Shown here piece by piece: positions 27,127 to 36,376 of a stretch of 64,000 bases of DNA (its first letter is position 1; each line of letters opens with the position of its first letter). The DNA lies in contig NZ_CANMAU010000002.1 in the NCBI RefSeq assembly GCF_947495925.1, positions 620,001 to 684,000 of the forward strand. The letters run 5' to 3'. Source of the stretch: an uncultured Algibacter sp. (GTDB taxonomy: Bacteria > Bacteroidota > Bacteroidia > Flavobacteriales > Flavobacteriaceae). The position numbers and the translations under genes were made by a program. The notes beneath the pieces were generated by a model, which saw nothing but the letters and a program-made list of their open reading frames with translations, was not told the origin of the DNA and made no database searches.

Positions 27127-28197
27127 ATGGATTGGATAGAAGAGATAAAAAAATTAGTCGGTCAACCGGAGAGCCAGACCTTAGAATACAAGGCAGTACT
27201 ACCGCCTTCTAGAAATGTAGCGCAAATATTATGTTCTTTTGCTAACACAGAAGGTGGGTTTCTAATTTTAGGTGTTACGGATGATTCAAAGATTAATGGT
27301 TTAAGCGAGGATTTTCACGCCAACACAATTACTCATAAAGCTTTAGATTTATTAACCCCTAAACCAAATATTGAATATCAATATGTAAGCATCGAAGACA
27401 AAAAAATATATGCTATAAAAGTTGATAAATCTGATTCGATTATTTCAGTTGAGGGCAAAGTTTACATCCGGAAAGAAAGTAGAACATACCTTGAAGACCC
27501 TATTACTGTTAATTTTAATGTGGGTGGTTACGAAAAAATAAAGCTCATCAATTCTCATTTAGAAGAGCTCAAGAGCGATGCTACATATGCTAAAATCAGT
27601 TTTATAGAGCACTATCAAAGTATTTTAAAGATTGTGGATGATTTAGGAGATATTTTATATCCTGAAAATCCTGAAAACCCAACAACCAATCAAGAAGGTA
27701 AAATTCTTAGCAGGATTTTGTTTTCTTCAGTTGTAGATAACTTTGAGACCTATCTTTCAGATTTATTATATGAAATTTTTCTAGCCTATCCTGAAACCTT
27801 GAAGTCTCAACAAACTGTTACAATTGAAGAAGTGCTTAATTGTTCTGACTTACAGGACTTTGTGAAATTTTGGGCAAAACAGAAAATAAGTAAACTTCAA
27901 AAAGGGAGTGTAAGAGGCTTCATAAAAGACACCAAACAAATTAGCGATTTGAAGGTTTTGAATAAAGATGAGCAAGATAAAATTGAAAAAATCTTACAGA
28001 TTAGACATTTATACGCCCATCGAAACGGCATAGTGGATGAGAAGTTTCTTCAGTTTTTTACAGGCGAATTTAGAATTGGTTCCGAACACCAAATGGCTAT
28101 TAAGAAAATATTCGAAAAATTAGATTACCTGACTGATGTGGTAAATAGAATAGATCTTAGTGCTATAAATAAATACAAATTATCACGAAGTAGTTAA
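27127..28197 (+). CDS. Schlafen-type AlbA_2 domain fused to a HEPN domain
   Basis: This 356-residue protein has an AlbA_2 domain (about 15-120) with LEYKAVLPPS, CSFANTEGGFLILGV and the closing GKVYIRKESRTYL. A helical C-terminal HEPN domain follows (about 150-350), with RILFSSVVDNFETYLSDLL and the RNase motif RHLYAH (R293 to H298, an R-x4-H). AlbA_2 binds nucleic acid and HEPN proteins usually cut RNA, so this is a plausible toxin-like RNase effector. It ends 4 bp from the convergent tra operon. Confidence 0.82.
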   Translation: MDWIEEIKKLVGQPESQTLEYKAVLPPSRNVAQILCSFANTEGGFLILGVTDDSKINGLSEDFHANTITHKALDLLTPKPNIEYQYVSIEDKKIYAIKVDKSDSIISVEGKVYIRKESRTYLEDPITVNFNVGGYEKIKLINSHLEELKSDATYAKISFIEHYQSILKIVDDLGDILYPENPENPTTNQEGKILSRILFSSVVDNFETYLSDLLYEIFLAYPETLKSQQTVTIEEVLNCSDLQDFVKFWAKQKISKLQKGSVRGFIKDTKQISDLKVLNKDEQDKIEKILQIRHLYAHRNGIVDEKFLQFFTGEFRIGSEHQMAIKKIFEKLDYLTDVVNRIDLSAINKYKLSRSS

Positions 28198-28201
28198 AAT
28201 G

Positions 28202-28567
28202 CTAAAAAGGCGCTTTTTCCTTTGGATCTCTCACAGTAACTTTCCATGTGCCATCTTGTTTTACTAATTTAAAAATTCCTGGTGTTTTATCATAAGAGGT
28301 CGAGTATTTAACCCAAGCGACATCGCCTTCAGTAACTTCGTCTATAAGTTTAAAATTAGATTCTGAGCCTTTAGGTTTAGCAAACATTTTTTGGAGGTTG
28401 GAAAATGTGGCATATCCTTCTGGTGTTGTATGCTTTTTAAGCATGGTTTCTTTACCTTGATAAAAGCTTTCTGCGACGATTTCTGCTACTGATGCAGGAG
28501 TTGAATCCGTTGTTCCAGCGCAGGAGATAAATAAGAATACGAGTGAGTAAATGGCTATTCTTTTCAT
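28202..28567 (-). CDS. DUF4878-like lipoprotein at the end of the tra operon
   Basis: This 121-residue protein has a lipoprotein signal (LVFLFISCAG). An NTF2-like fold pattern follows, with DVAWVKYSTSY and FKLVKQDGTWKVTVRD, as in DUF4878 proteins. It is the last gene of the tra operon, 7 bp after traN. A role in surface exclusion or envelope support of transfer is possible but not shown by the sequence. Confidence 0.7.
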   Translation of the reverse strand: MKRIAIYSLVFLFISCAGTTDSTPASVAEIVAESFYQGKETMLKKHTTPEGYATFSNLQKMFAKPKGSESNFKLIDEVTEGDVAWVKYSTSYDKTPGIFKLVKQDGTWKVTVRDPKEKAPF

Positions 28568-28574
28568 AATATTA

Positions 28575-29402
28575 TTAATTTGGGTTATTGATATATTTAT
28601 TCGATATTTTCATTTCAATATTTCGTTCGCCATCTTTCTCGTTTAATTCTAAAACGACCCTTCGGTCATTGGATAATGAAAATTTTGGCATAACATAGAT
28701 AAATCTTACCATTTCATTTACCACAATTTTAGAAGGCAGATGATGTTTAAAAATAGGCTCTTGATACAAACGTTGTAAAGATTTCTTTTTTCCTTTTTGT
28801 CGAGTTTCGATGGAAAGATTCAAGAAATTCAAATCGTAATCCAAAGTAGAATTATTCCTAATTTGAATAACGAAGTAGAGCTCTTCTTTATCAAAAACAA
28901 TATTTTCAAGCCTTATGATAATACCATCATTTCGCCTTGTATATCTTCCAAGATATTGTCTTTTATCAAGAAGATAAGAGCAGAATTTTTGATAATAATA
29001 TGTGCTGTTATCAATACTTTTTTCAAAAGTTTCAGACTGAATAGAGTCTTTAACTTTTGGTTTTTCATTCCCAATACTACTTGTCATTGGGATAAAATAA
29101 TTAAGTTTTGAAAGCTGCGCTTTATACCTTACAATATACGAAAAAATTGAACCATTTCTATTGATTACCAGTAGATTACTTTCTTTTCCTTGTTTGGCTT
29201 GCAGTAAGCCAAAATATTGTTCTTTTTCACGATTGTAAGTGAATACAAAATTTTCTGAGCCTGTTAGGCCTTGACGTATAGGCTCAGGAAAAAAGAGCGC
29301 AACATTTTTAGTGTCATTTGCATAAATGGTATCAAGTATTCTTGTTTGTGCTTCCACGAAAGTAGAAATCAATATAGCTAATATAAATAGTAACGGTTTC
29401 AT
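28575..29402 (-). CDS. traN: Conjugative transposon TraN-like protein
   Basis: This 275-residue protein has a signal peptide (ILISTFVEAQ) and the DUF4138/TraN pattern: NDTKNVALFFPEPIRQGLTGSENFVFTYNREKEQ, then beta-rich repeats. TraN is the outer-membrane-associated part of the Bacteroidota mating channel, comparable to VirB9. Its start overlaps the traM stop (ATGA). Confidence 0.85.
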   Translation of the reverse strand: MKPLLFILAILISTFVEAQTRILDTIYANDTKNVALFFPEPIRQGLTGSENFVFTYNREKEQYFGLLQAKQGKESNLLVINRNGSIFSYIVRYKAQLSKLNYFIPMTSSIGNEKPKVKDSIQSETFEKSIDNSTYYYQKFCSYLLDKRQYLGRYTRRNDGIIIRLENIVFDKEELYFVIQIRNNSTLDYDLNFLNLSIETRQKGKKKSLQRLYQEPIFKHHLPSKIVVNEMVRFIYVMPKFSLSNDRRVVLELNEKDGERNIEMKISNKYINNPN

Positions 29403-30328
29403 AATTTAGGTTTTAAAATAAGTTTATAATTGTTCAGTACAGTAACCTTTACATTTCGATTACTACGTCTAAGTACTTTTGTGATTCCACCTACTTGAGG
29501 AACAGTAGGGATGTTGATATCGCCTATAACATCGTCCAAAACTTCATTTGTGGCTTCAGCTCTAAAGTTATTTTCCACATAAATGCCTTCACTACCATCC
29601 TGTAAATCGAAAGCTTTTAGTTTTGTGGGATGATGATTGATATTCTCAATTTCAATTAGTGCGCGATTAGGCTGAAAGCTTATAAACCCGAATAAAAATG
29701 TGTTCTTGGGCATTTGTTTACCGTTGATTGTTGCAGCTTTGGTAAGTCGCATTCTCAATCTAGTATTCACTTTTACAATTTGGTCGCCATCAACAACCGC
29801 ATATATAGTTGCATCCGTATTACCAATAATTGAAAATTCATTGGGTTTTGGTGCAGCTGCAAAAAACAATTGATGTTCCAGACCCAATTCTTTAGCTTGA
29901 ATTTCAAGTTCTCTGATTATTTCTGAGGAATCAATTTCTACAGGTTGTTTCTTTTCGACTTTCTTTTGTGCTAAGTTTTGATATTTTTTATCAGAATATT
30001 GAATTTTACCTGCATCATAAATACTATCTACAATACGTTTCCTTTCACGTTCAGGTAGATCTGGATCGTAATAGCCCATAGAATCAATTAATTTCTCATC
30101 ATAGATACTAGGTGCGTTGTTTTCACGCACTTCTTTTAGATCATTAAGGGCATCTAATTTTGAATCATACTCTTTTTGGTTTTCTTCCAAATCTGGTATT
30201 AAAGTCTGTTCAAGGTTGTCATTTTCATTTTCATCATCGCCCATTACCATCACGGAATAGGAAATTAGGAATATGAACACAATAGCCAATACTGCTATAA
30301 ATACTATTTTATTCTTTTCTACTTTCAT
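29399..30328 (-). CDS. traM: Conjugative transposon TraM-like protein
   Basis: This 309-residue protein has one N-terminal membrane anchor (IVFIAVLAIVFIFLISYSVMVM), then an acidic, disordered stretch (DDENENDNLEQ) and a C-terminal VirB10-like beta domain. It likely spans the periplasm and links inner and outer channel parts. It overlaps traK by 20 bp upstream and traN by 4 bp downstream. Confidence 0.88.
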   Translation of the reverse strand: MKVEKNKIVFIAVLAIVFIFLISYSVMVMGDDENENDNLEQTLIPDLEENQKEYDSKLDALNDLKEVRENNAPSIYDEKLIDSMGYYDPDLPERERKRIVDSIYDAGKIQYSDKKYQNLAQKKVEKKQPVEIDSSEIIRELEIQAKELGLEHQLFFAAAPKPNEFSIIGNTDATIYAVVDGDQIVKVNTRLRMRLTKAATINGKQMPKNTFLFGFISFQPNRALIEIENINHHPTKLKAFDLQDGSEGIYVENNFRAEATNEVLDDVIGDINIPTVPQVGGITKVLRRSNRNVKVTVLNNYKLILKPKL

Positions 30329-30932
30329 CGTTAATTTTTTTTAAAGTGTTTTCGAAATAATTGGTAATTAAAAGTCCGTGTGGATTATTGGGAAAGTTTC
30401 GGTCAACCATAATTAGGTTTCCGGTGGAAACCAATTCATAGGTATCGATTATAGAACCTCTATTGATTTCAAAAATGGTAATTGAAGTAAAACCATACGT
30501 GCCATTATTTTCTGTTATCTGCGACTCGATGCTCAGTACTTTTTGTACTAAGGAATATTGTAATAATCGATTATAGACACCATCCGCTTTTTTCTGGCGA
30601 TATAGATTATCCAAGGAACTATTACCTAACCAAAGTGCCTTTTTCAGATTCTTTTCATAGTTACTTGCATCGATATTATAGAAGTAATTATGAAAAAGTT
30701 CTAAATGTGCCAAAGCTTCAACTTTAAAATTTTCTTTTTGGTTAACGAGCTTCAGCGGAATTATGCTTCCATCTGTATTAATGGCAAAAGCACTATTCAT
30801 TGCGTTTTTATTCGTATTAAATGCCATCCAAACTGAAAAAGTACTAGATAGCAATGCACAAACGACTACTGCCAAAACGATAAATCGATTCAGCTTTAGG
30901 ACGTTATAGATATTTTTATAAGGTGTTTTCAT
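30309..30932 (-). CDS. traK: Conjugative transposon TraK-like protein
   Basis: This 207-residue protein has an N-terminal membrane segment (FIVLAVVVCALLSSTFSVWMAF) and a soluble periplasmic domain of VirB8-like character. This is the standard place of traK between traJ and traM. It starts 11 bp after traJ ends. Confidence 0.88.
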   Translation of the reverse strand: MKTPYKNIYNVLKLNRFIVLAVVVCALLSSTFSVWMAFNTNKNAMNSAFAINTDGSIIPLKLVNQKENFKVEALAHLELFHNYFYNIDASNYEKNLKKALWLGNSSLDNLYRQKKADGVYNRLLQYSLVQKVLSIESQITENNGTYGFTSITIFEINRGSIIDTYELVSTGNLIMVDRNFPNNPHGLLITNYFENTLKKINDESRKE

Positions 30933-30943
30933 TGTGAGTTGAA

Positions 30944-31786
30944 TTAGCTGGTAAACAATCTAAGTGTAAAGGATGTGGCGCGTTTGTATAACTTGAATTT
31001 CAGGAATACTATAAAACCTACCGAACCTAATTGTACAACAGGCGCAAAGAATCCTTGGCCAAAATCGGTACCAAACAAGTTGGTCCAGAAGTTGGTGTTT
31101 ATTTCAGTATATATGGCATTTACAAATACATTGACTAGAAAGAAAGCTGGCACTAGCATATAGACAGCTGCATATAGTTTGAAAAATGTGTATGCAAGTG
31201 AACGGAACTTTTCGAATACAGCCAGACTTATAACCAATGGAAAAAATGCTTGCATAATTCCTAAAAGAAAGAAACGTTCTGCTAAAAATAGAGGGTAGAT
31301 AAACAGGTCAAGAATCCATAAGATGGTACTCAACATAAACGCTAATATCTTGAATCCATAAAGTGGTGTTACCAAAGCTTCATAAAGTAAAGTCATTGCC
31401 ATACTTGCAGCATCCAATAAGCCTACCTCTTCTTCAAGCGGTAAATCCTGTAATTGCAATGGTAGCAACGCAGGTGCAGTCCCTCGATATTGTCCTTCAA
31501 TGGCAACTAAAATACCATCGAAAAACCCTAACACCTGCGTTGAAAAAATAACCAATAACACCACGGCAAAATTCTTTGCTAGTTCACCAGGACTCAATCC
31601 CCAAGAATAACCATCTTTATCCGCAATCCCTTCATTGTACTTTTTAAGAATGTTGACTAGAAAAAACAAAACAGCAAGCGTTTTCATTCCTGCAATGGTA
31701 TATTGAGAGAAACTGCTGTTCTGTATGGTTTGAAACACCGTGTCGATATATTCTAGCCCAATTCCTAAGATGATGGTTGCGGTCAT
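30944..31786 (-). CDS. traJ: Conjugative transposon TraJ-like membrane protein (VirB6/TrbL-like)
   Basis: This 280-residue protein has about six hydrophobic helices. It includes ILGIGLEYIDTVFQTIQNSS at the start and conserved aromatic loops (FQYTIAGMK-like region, GYSWGLSPGELAKN). It would form the inner-membrane base of the channel. It lies between TraI and TraK, 2 bp after traI. It is shorter than many TraJ proteins, which run to about 330 residues. Confidence 0.85.
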   Translation of the reverse strand: MTATIILGIGLEYIDTVFQTIQNSSFSQYTIAGMKTLAVLFFLVNILKKYNEGIADKDGYSWGLSPGELAKNFAVVLLVIFSTQVLGFFDGILVAIEGQYRGTAPALLPLQLQDLPLEEEVGLLDAASMAMTLLYEALVTPLYGFKILAFMLSTILWILDLFIYPLFLAERFFLLGIMQAFFPLVISLAVFEKFRSLAYTFFKLYAAVYMLVPAFFLVNVFVNAIYTEINTNFWTNLFGTDFGQGFFAPVVQLGSVGFIVFLKFKLYKRATSFTLRLFTS

Positions 31787-31788
31787 TT

Positions 31789-32358
31789 CTAATAGTTTGT
31801 TTCGCGATTATTGACTTTATCCTGCATTTTTCTGAAGGAGATAATATCCTTGTAACGTTTCGTTTTTGTCTTGATATTTGAAACCATTTCCTTCGATTCC
31901 AGTTCTTTTTCTTTTAGTACTTCTGCACGTTCGGCGTCTGTCATTTTAAGATTATCGCTGGATAAAATTTCACCCATAAATTCGACGGTGTCCAATGAGT
32001 TTTGAACTATGGCATCGAATGATTCTGCAATTCGTGTAACTTCTTCAGGTTTTATATATGGCGAATTCAAAATGTCTTGTAAGTCATTTTGCATAACCTG
32101 AATAAGACGTTGATTGTTTTGTGCAATTTCCTCAACCGCTCTAAGTTGTTGCACTACACTAGATACTTTTTCTATGGCTTCTTTTGCATCCTTTAAAAAT
32201 TTCACAGACTTAATCATTTGAGCTGTCTGTTTACCAGATTCTATAAGTTGTTTTACCAAACTGATAAAATTGGTATTGTCATAAGTGGGCATTCCTTGAG
32301 CTTTAATATTTAAGCTAAACAGTAATACCATTGTGAGTAATAAGATTTTTGTTTTCAT
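31789..32358 (-). CDS. traI: Conjugative transposon TraI-like protein (DUF4141, TrbJ-like)
   Basis: This 189-residue protein has a signal peptide (LLFSLNIKAQG), followed by helices typical of VirB5/TrbJ-type secreted or periplasmic factors. Its place between TraG and TraJ is the normal one. It is not a relaxase: in the CTnDOT naming scheme TraI is a DUF4141 protein. Confidence 0.8.
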   Translation of the reverse strand: MKTKILLLTMVLLFSLNIKAQGMPTYDNTNFISLVKQLIESGKQTAQMIKSVKFLKDAKEAIEKVSSVVQQLRAVEEIAQNNQRLIQVMQNDLQDILNSPYIKPEEVTRIAESFDAIVQNSLDTVEFMGEILSSDNLKMTDAERAEVLKEKELESKEMVSNIKTKTKRYKDIISFRKMQDKVNNRETNY

Positions 32359-32362
32359 TGTT

Positions 32363-34765
32363 TTACGTTTTAGATGTGAATTGAATTATTGCTTTTTGCA
32401 TATCATGATGGGCTTCGTAGAGCTTCATAATGTCTTCGTTTTCTTGTCCATCGGTTAAATAAGCCGCATAGACTTCCTTCGGTACTTCGAGCCTGAAAAT
32501 GTTACTTTCCTTTCCGATTTTTATAAACATTTCGGTATATTTTCTTGGACCAGAAAGATTGTTTTTAATGGATTTTAATTGGTTTAAGTCGTGGCTAGAT
32601 AGGTTGAGTCTTTTAACGAGTTCGTCATAACCTTTTTCATTATTTAAGCTATAAATAACCTGAGTATTTTCTAGGATGCTTGCTGATGTTGAATTATTTG
32701 GAAGCTGATTAATGGATTGTAGAATAATACCAATTGCGCCATTTTGTTTTCTAATGGCTTGATAATAGAATTCCACACTTTCTAGTACGTTTTCAAACTT
32801 CAGTTGTTTGGCAAACTCATCGAATAGGATGATGCCTTTTTCAGCTCGATTTTTCCAAATGGTTCTTTGAATAGCAGACTTAATGAGCTTCAACATTACG
32901 GACAAAATTTCCTTATTGTCTTTTACTTCGTCTAGTTCAAAAACAATCAATCGTTTATCCTCAATTTTATAGGTTTGATCTTCGCTAACTTCAAATAGAA
33001 AACTATATAGACCATCGCCAACATACTCAGACATGACGTGTAAAAAACTCGTAACATTAAAGTAGTCGGGATGGATTTTAAGGGTAGTAAGAAGATCTTT
33101 CTGATTCCTTTCTATAAAATTATAATAGCCTTCCAATGAATGATTTTCTGAAGAGCTATTGTAATAGTGACGCAGAATCTTTTTAACGGAAACAGATTGC
33201 GCTTTAGTTACTTTCAAATCTGAAGCAAACAATTCAAAAAGAAATACCGATAAATCTTCAAGTCGTTCTGGTGTCAGATCATTTTTATTGCTGATGTAAA
33301 AAGGATTGATACCTAAGTTTTTTCCGCTTTCATATCGTAATACGGTATATTTTTCAGGATAGAGTTTGGCAAATTTGGTGTAAGAACCACCCAAATCAAT
33401 AATAACTAAGCGAACACCACTTTCAAAATATTGGCGTAAAATGTTATTCGCCAAAAACGATTTGCCTTCGCCTGTTGGTGCGAAAATGGCAAAGTTTCTA
33501 GCTTTGATTCGTTTCTTTTTTTCATCCCAAACATCTTTTAATACCGGAATGTTATGTTCTCTATCATTAAAGATGATTCCTGTTTTATCTGATTTATAGT
33601 TGGTATTATTAATGAACAGGCAAAGGGCATGTTTTAAATCGGTAACATATAAATCATTGTTTGAGAAATTGGAAGAAAAACAGCAGTAACTATTCAATAT
33701 ATAATTTTTGCGTTCTTCGCCTCTTGGATAGTAAGGGATAATGTCTAATTCCTTAAATTCAGTCTTAATTTTAGAAGTTATTTTGTCCAGCTCTTTAACA
33801 TCTTTCGACCAATACACAATGTTTAAATGACCACGAATAATGCGTGAATTATCATCTGCATTTATCTGGTCCAAAATGTGCTGAATTTTACCAAGTACCA
33901 CTTTGTTCTGTGAACCAAAATTTGAACTTTTGTTGAGTTCCTCTATTTTCTTATCCAACAGCTTGCGCCATTTCTGTTTGTCATCCAAATAAAGAATCTG
34001 GTTAACAATATGGTTTTCATTAAGTGTAAGTCCTAGACCATCAATAAACCCTTGATGAAACACAAAATCGTCTGAAGTGAATTTCTCATTGGTTTTACTA
34101 CTCTGTACGCTTTCGCCAAAGCATAGTTCGCTGTTAATGGCAAGCGCATCAAAATGGTGTTCGCCAATATTAACGCTTTTCTTTTCCAATAAAATATCGG
34201 TGTCAAATCCCTCGTTGAATCCATTGAAATAACTACTCGTTAATTGCTGAATATCTTCTGCCTTTAGTGGAAGAAATTCTATTTTTCTACTATTATTTAT
34301 AAAAGAAACCGAATCGTTTACAGAGTTAGCGAAACTCTTAATATTATCATCTAATTTTTGTACAATACCCTTTGGAATTTTTCTGAAGGGATTGACATAT
34401 TTGGGGTTGTTAAGTGCTTTGTTCTTGGTTAAGATGAAGAATAGATAACATTTATGTTCTATGTGTCCACGACCTTTAAAATGCTCGTAGGTAGCTTTTT
34501 CCAAAAAAGTGGTGTTCGGAAGTTGTTCTGAATCATAAGACTTTTTAAGGTAAATGTCCTGTTTGTGAACCACAGTTCCAATTGGCAGCGATTTCAAAGC
34601 TTGAAACCATGCGCCATGCATATCCTCAAAATCCTTTTCGGACAAGGAATAGATTTCTGGAAGATTCCCTTCATAGCATAAGACCACATTGCCATTGTTG
34701 GCAAATACTATATGGTCTTGAATATCTACAATGGGTTGATATGCTGAAATATTAATCTTCTTCAT
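32363..34765 (-). CDS. traG: Conjugation ATPase TraG (VirB4-like)
   Basis: This 800-residue protein has a Walker A motif (FAPTGEGKS) near residues 427-436 and a Walker B motif (GIILFDEF) near 643-650. A VirB4-type N-terminal domain precedes them. It is the energy source of pilus and channel assembly. It overlaps traF by 14 bp and is followed 4 bp later by traI. It is distinct from the coupling protein at 21048-22640. Confidence 0.92.
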   Translation of the reverse strand: MKKINISAYQPIVDIQDHIVFANNGNVVLCYEGNLPEIYSLSEKDFEDMHGAWFQALKSLPIGTVVHKQDIYLKKSYDSEQLPNTTFLEKATYEHFKGRGHIEHKCYLFFILTKNKALNNPKYVNPFRKIPKGIVQKLDDNIKSFANSVNDSVSFINNSRKIEFLPLKAEDIQQLTSSYFNGFNEGFDTDILLEKKSVNIGEHHFDALAINSELCFGESVQSSKTNEKFTSDDFVFHQGFIDGLGLTLNENHIVNQILYLDDKQKWRKLLDKKIEELNKSSNFGSQNKVVLGKIQHILDQINADDNSRIIRGHLNIVYWSKDVKELDKITSKIKTEFKELDIIPYYPRGEERKNYILNSYCCFSSNFSNNDLYVTDLKHALCLFINNTNYKSDKTGIIFNDREHNIPVLKDVWDEKKKRIKARNFAIFAPTGEGKSFLANNILRQYFESGVRLVIIDLGGSYTKFAKLYPEKYTVLRYESGKNLGINPFYISNKNDLTPERLEDLSVFLFELFASDLKVTKAQSVSVKKILRHYYNSSSENHSLEGYYNFIERNQKDLLTTLKIHPDYFNVTSFLHVMSEYVGDGLYSFLFEVSEDQTYKIEDKRLIVFELDEVKDNKEILSVMLKLIKSAIQRTIWKNRAEKGIILFDEFAKQLKFENVLESVEFYYQAIRKQNGAIGIILQSINQLPNNSTSASILENTQVIYSLNNEKGYDELVKRLNLSSHDLNQLKSIKNNLSGPRKYTEMFIKIGKESNIFRLEVPKEVYAAYLTDGQENEDIMKLYEAHHDMQKAIIQFTSKT

Positions 34766-35036
34766 AATCGAAACCTGAATTTCTTTTGTTACTAATGATT
34801 TGCGGAAAAGCTTTTGCCATCTGAAAAAGTTGTGGATCGTTGGTTATGCGTGTCAAGGCAACATATAAGGCTGCATTGAAAATGAGTATGCCAATTATCA
34901 TCACAAAGCTGAAAGAGAAAATGATGATTAATAATGACGCAAGAATAGAAACCATCATTAATGCAAACAGGGAAATGGGCAGTCCAAAAATTACTGCCCG
35001 TTTCCTAATGTTTTTATAAACCTCGTATCGTTTCAT
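34752..35036 (-). CDS. traF: Conjugative transposon TraF-like protein (DUF4133)
   Basis: This 94-residue protein has two adjacent hydrophobic segments (FGLPISLFALMMVSILAS, then IIFSFSFVMIIGILIF). This matches the VirB3-like TraF of Bacteroidota. It shares one base with traE (overlap at 35036) and overlaps traG, so the three are translationally coupled. Confidence 0.85.
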   Translation of the reverse strand: MKRYEVYKNIRKRAVIFGLPISLFALMMVSILASLLIIIFSFSFVMIIGILIFNAALYVALTRITNDPQLFQMAKAFPQIISNKRNSGFDYEED

Positions 35037-35323
35037 TACACTACGATAGTTATTAAGTAAGTGAATATGCCTACCACAGCACCAGCAATGAGAACAAATA
35101 CTAAAACACGAGTAATACCTTTTTTAAGGTCTGCGTTCTCGCCAAAGAAATGACCAGCATTAAACAGGAATCCAACAAGAAAGATAACACCTAGAATGAT
35201 TGGGAAAATGGTTCTAATGGTATCTGAAACATCATTTACAGAATCTTCAATACCACCAATTTGTGCAAAGCTTGACGCTGATGTCATCAAGAATGTGAGT
35301 AAGATAAAAATTGATTTTTTCAT
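35036..35323 (-). CDS. traE: Conjugative transposon TraE-like protein (DUF4134, VirB2-like)
   Basis: This 95-residue protein has a cleavable signal (SASSFAQ) and two hydrophobic helices (PIILGVIFLVGFLFNAG; VLVFVLIAGAVVGIFTYL). This is the form expected of a pilin-like subunit. It is the first gene of the tra operon, transcribed leftwards. The 175 bp between it and the amidase gene should carry both promoters. Confidence 0.85.
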   Translation of the reverse strand: MKKSIFILLTFLMTSASSFAQIGGIEDSVNDVSDTIRTIFPIILGVIFLVGFLFNAGHFFGENADLKKGITRVLVFVLIAGAVVGIFTYLITIVV

Positions 35324-35498
35324 AATTATTTGGTTTAGCCTTTCGAGGCAGTTTCTAATTTTATTTTGTGAAATCTATTACGAAATGAAGATAAAGGAAG
35401 AAAATCTCTAAATTTTAACGATAATTGGTGTTAAACTTTTGAAGATTATTAAGGAAGTGATTGATTTCTTGAATATTGTGTAATCTAAAACGATTATT

Positions 35499-36152
35499 AT
35501 GAGCACATTAAATCAAATTATAGTCTTACTATTCTGCCTAGTTTTTCTAAATCTATCTTATGCGCAGAATGGTAAAGACAAAACAATAAATCCTATTGTA
35601 GTAATAGATCCTGGACATGGCGGAAAAGATGCTGGTGCAACGACCAGAAATGGTATAAAGGAAAAAGATATTGCTTTGGGTATTGCTTCTAAAATAGTGG
35701 TACTCAATAATACCTTATTTAAAGACCCTCTAATGTTATTTCTCACTAGATATACAGATACATTAATATCTCTAGGCGATAGAACACAACTAGCCAAAAA
35801 ACTAAAAGCTGATATATTTATTTCGATACATTGTAACCAAGCCATAAACAGAACAGCATCAGGAACAGAAGTTTTCATTCATCCTAAAAGTGAAGTTCAA
35901 GCTGAAGAATCTGCGTATCTAGGATTTACCATACAAAAAGGATTGGCAGATTTACTTGGTATTAAAGACAGAGGTATAAAATATGGTAATTTTCAGGTGT
36001 TACGAGATAACGACTATAGTAATGCAACAATACTTTTAGAACTTGGTTTTTTATCCCAAACGGATGAAGCTATCTACTTAACTAAAGAAGAATCTCAAAA
36101 TGCTGTTGCTTTGGTTGTGTTTAAGTCTATTATTGAATTTTTAGAGTTATGA
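35499..36152 (+). CDS. Secreted N-acetylmuramoyl-L-alanine amidase
   Basis: This 217-residue protein has a signal peptide (FCLVFLNLSYAQ) and an Amidase_3 domain. Zinc ligands are His in DPGHGGKDAG, Glu in IKEKDIALG and His in SIHCNQA, with a catalytic Glu in LLELGFLS. It cuts stem peptides from peptidoglycan. Placed divergently from the tra operon, it most likely opens the cell wall for the transfer channel, replacing the lysozyme-like hydrolase of other ICEs. It could also just be cargo. Confidence 0.92.
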   Translation: MSTLNQIIVLLFCLVFLNLSYAQNGKDKTINPIVVIDPGHGGKDAGATTRNGIKEKDIALGIASKIVVLNNTLFKDPLMLFLTRYTDTLISLGDRTQLAKKLKADIFISIHCNQAINRTASGTEVFIHPKSEVQAEESAYLGFTIQKGLADLLGIKDRGIKYGNFQVLRDNDYSNATILLELGFLSQTDEAIYLTKEESQNAVALVVFKSIIEFLEL

Positions 36153-36376
36153 GGGAGTTAGGGGTTGCAATAATGAAGAGTTTAAAAGAAATTTTAGTTG
36201 TGTTTTTTAATATTTTATTCCAAAAATGAAATTAGAATTAATGCTTTAGGGAAAGATTATAGATATAGTTATTCTTTAAAATATTCATGAGTGTTAAATG
36301 CTTTAAAAAATAGTTAGCTAACAATCTATTACACTATTTTTTAAATTAAAATTAAAGAATTACTTACATTTGTTTA

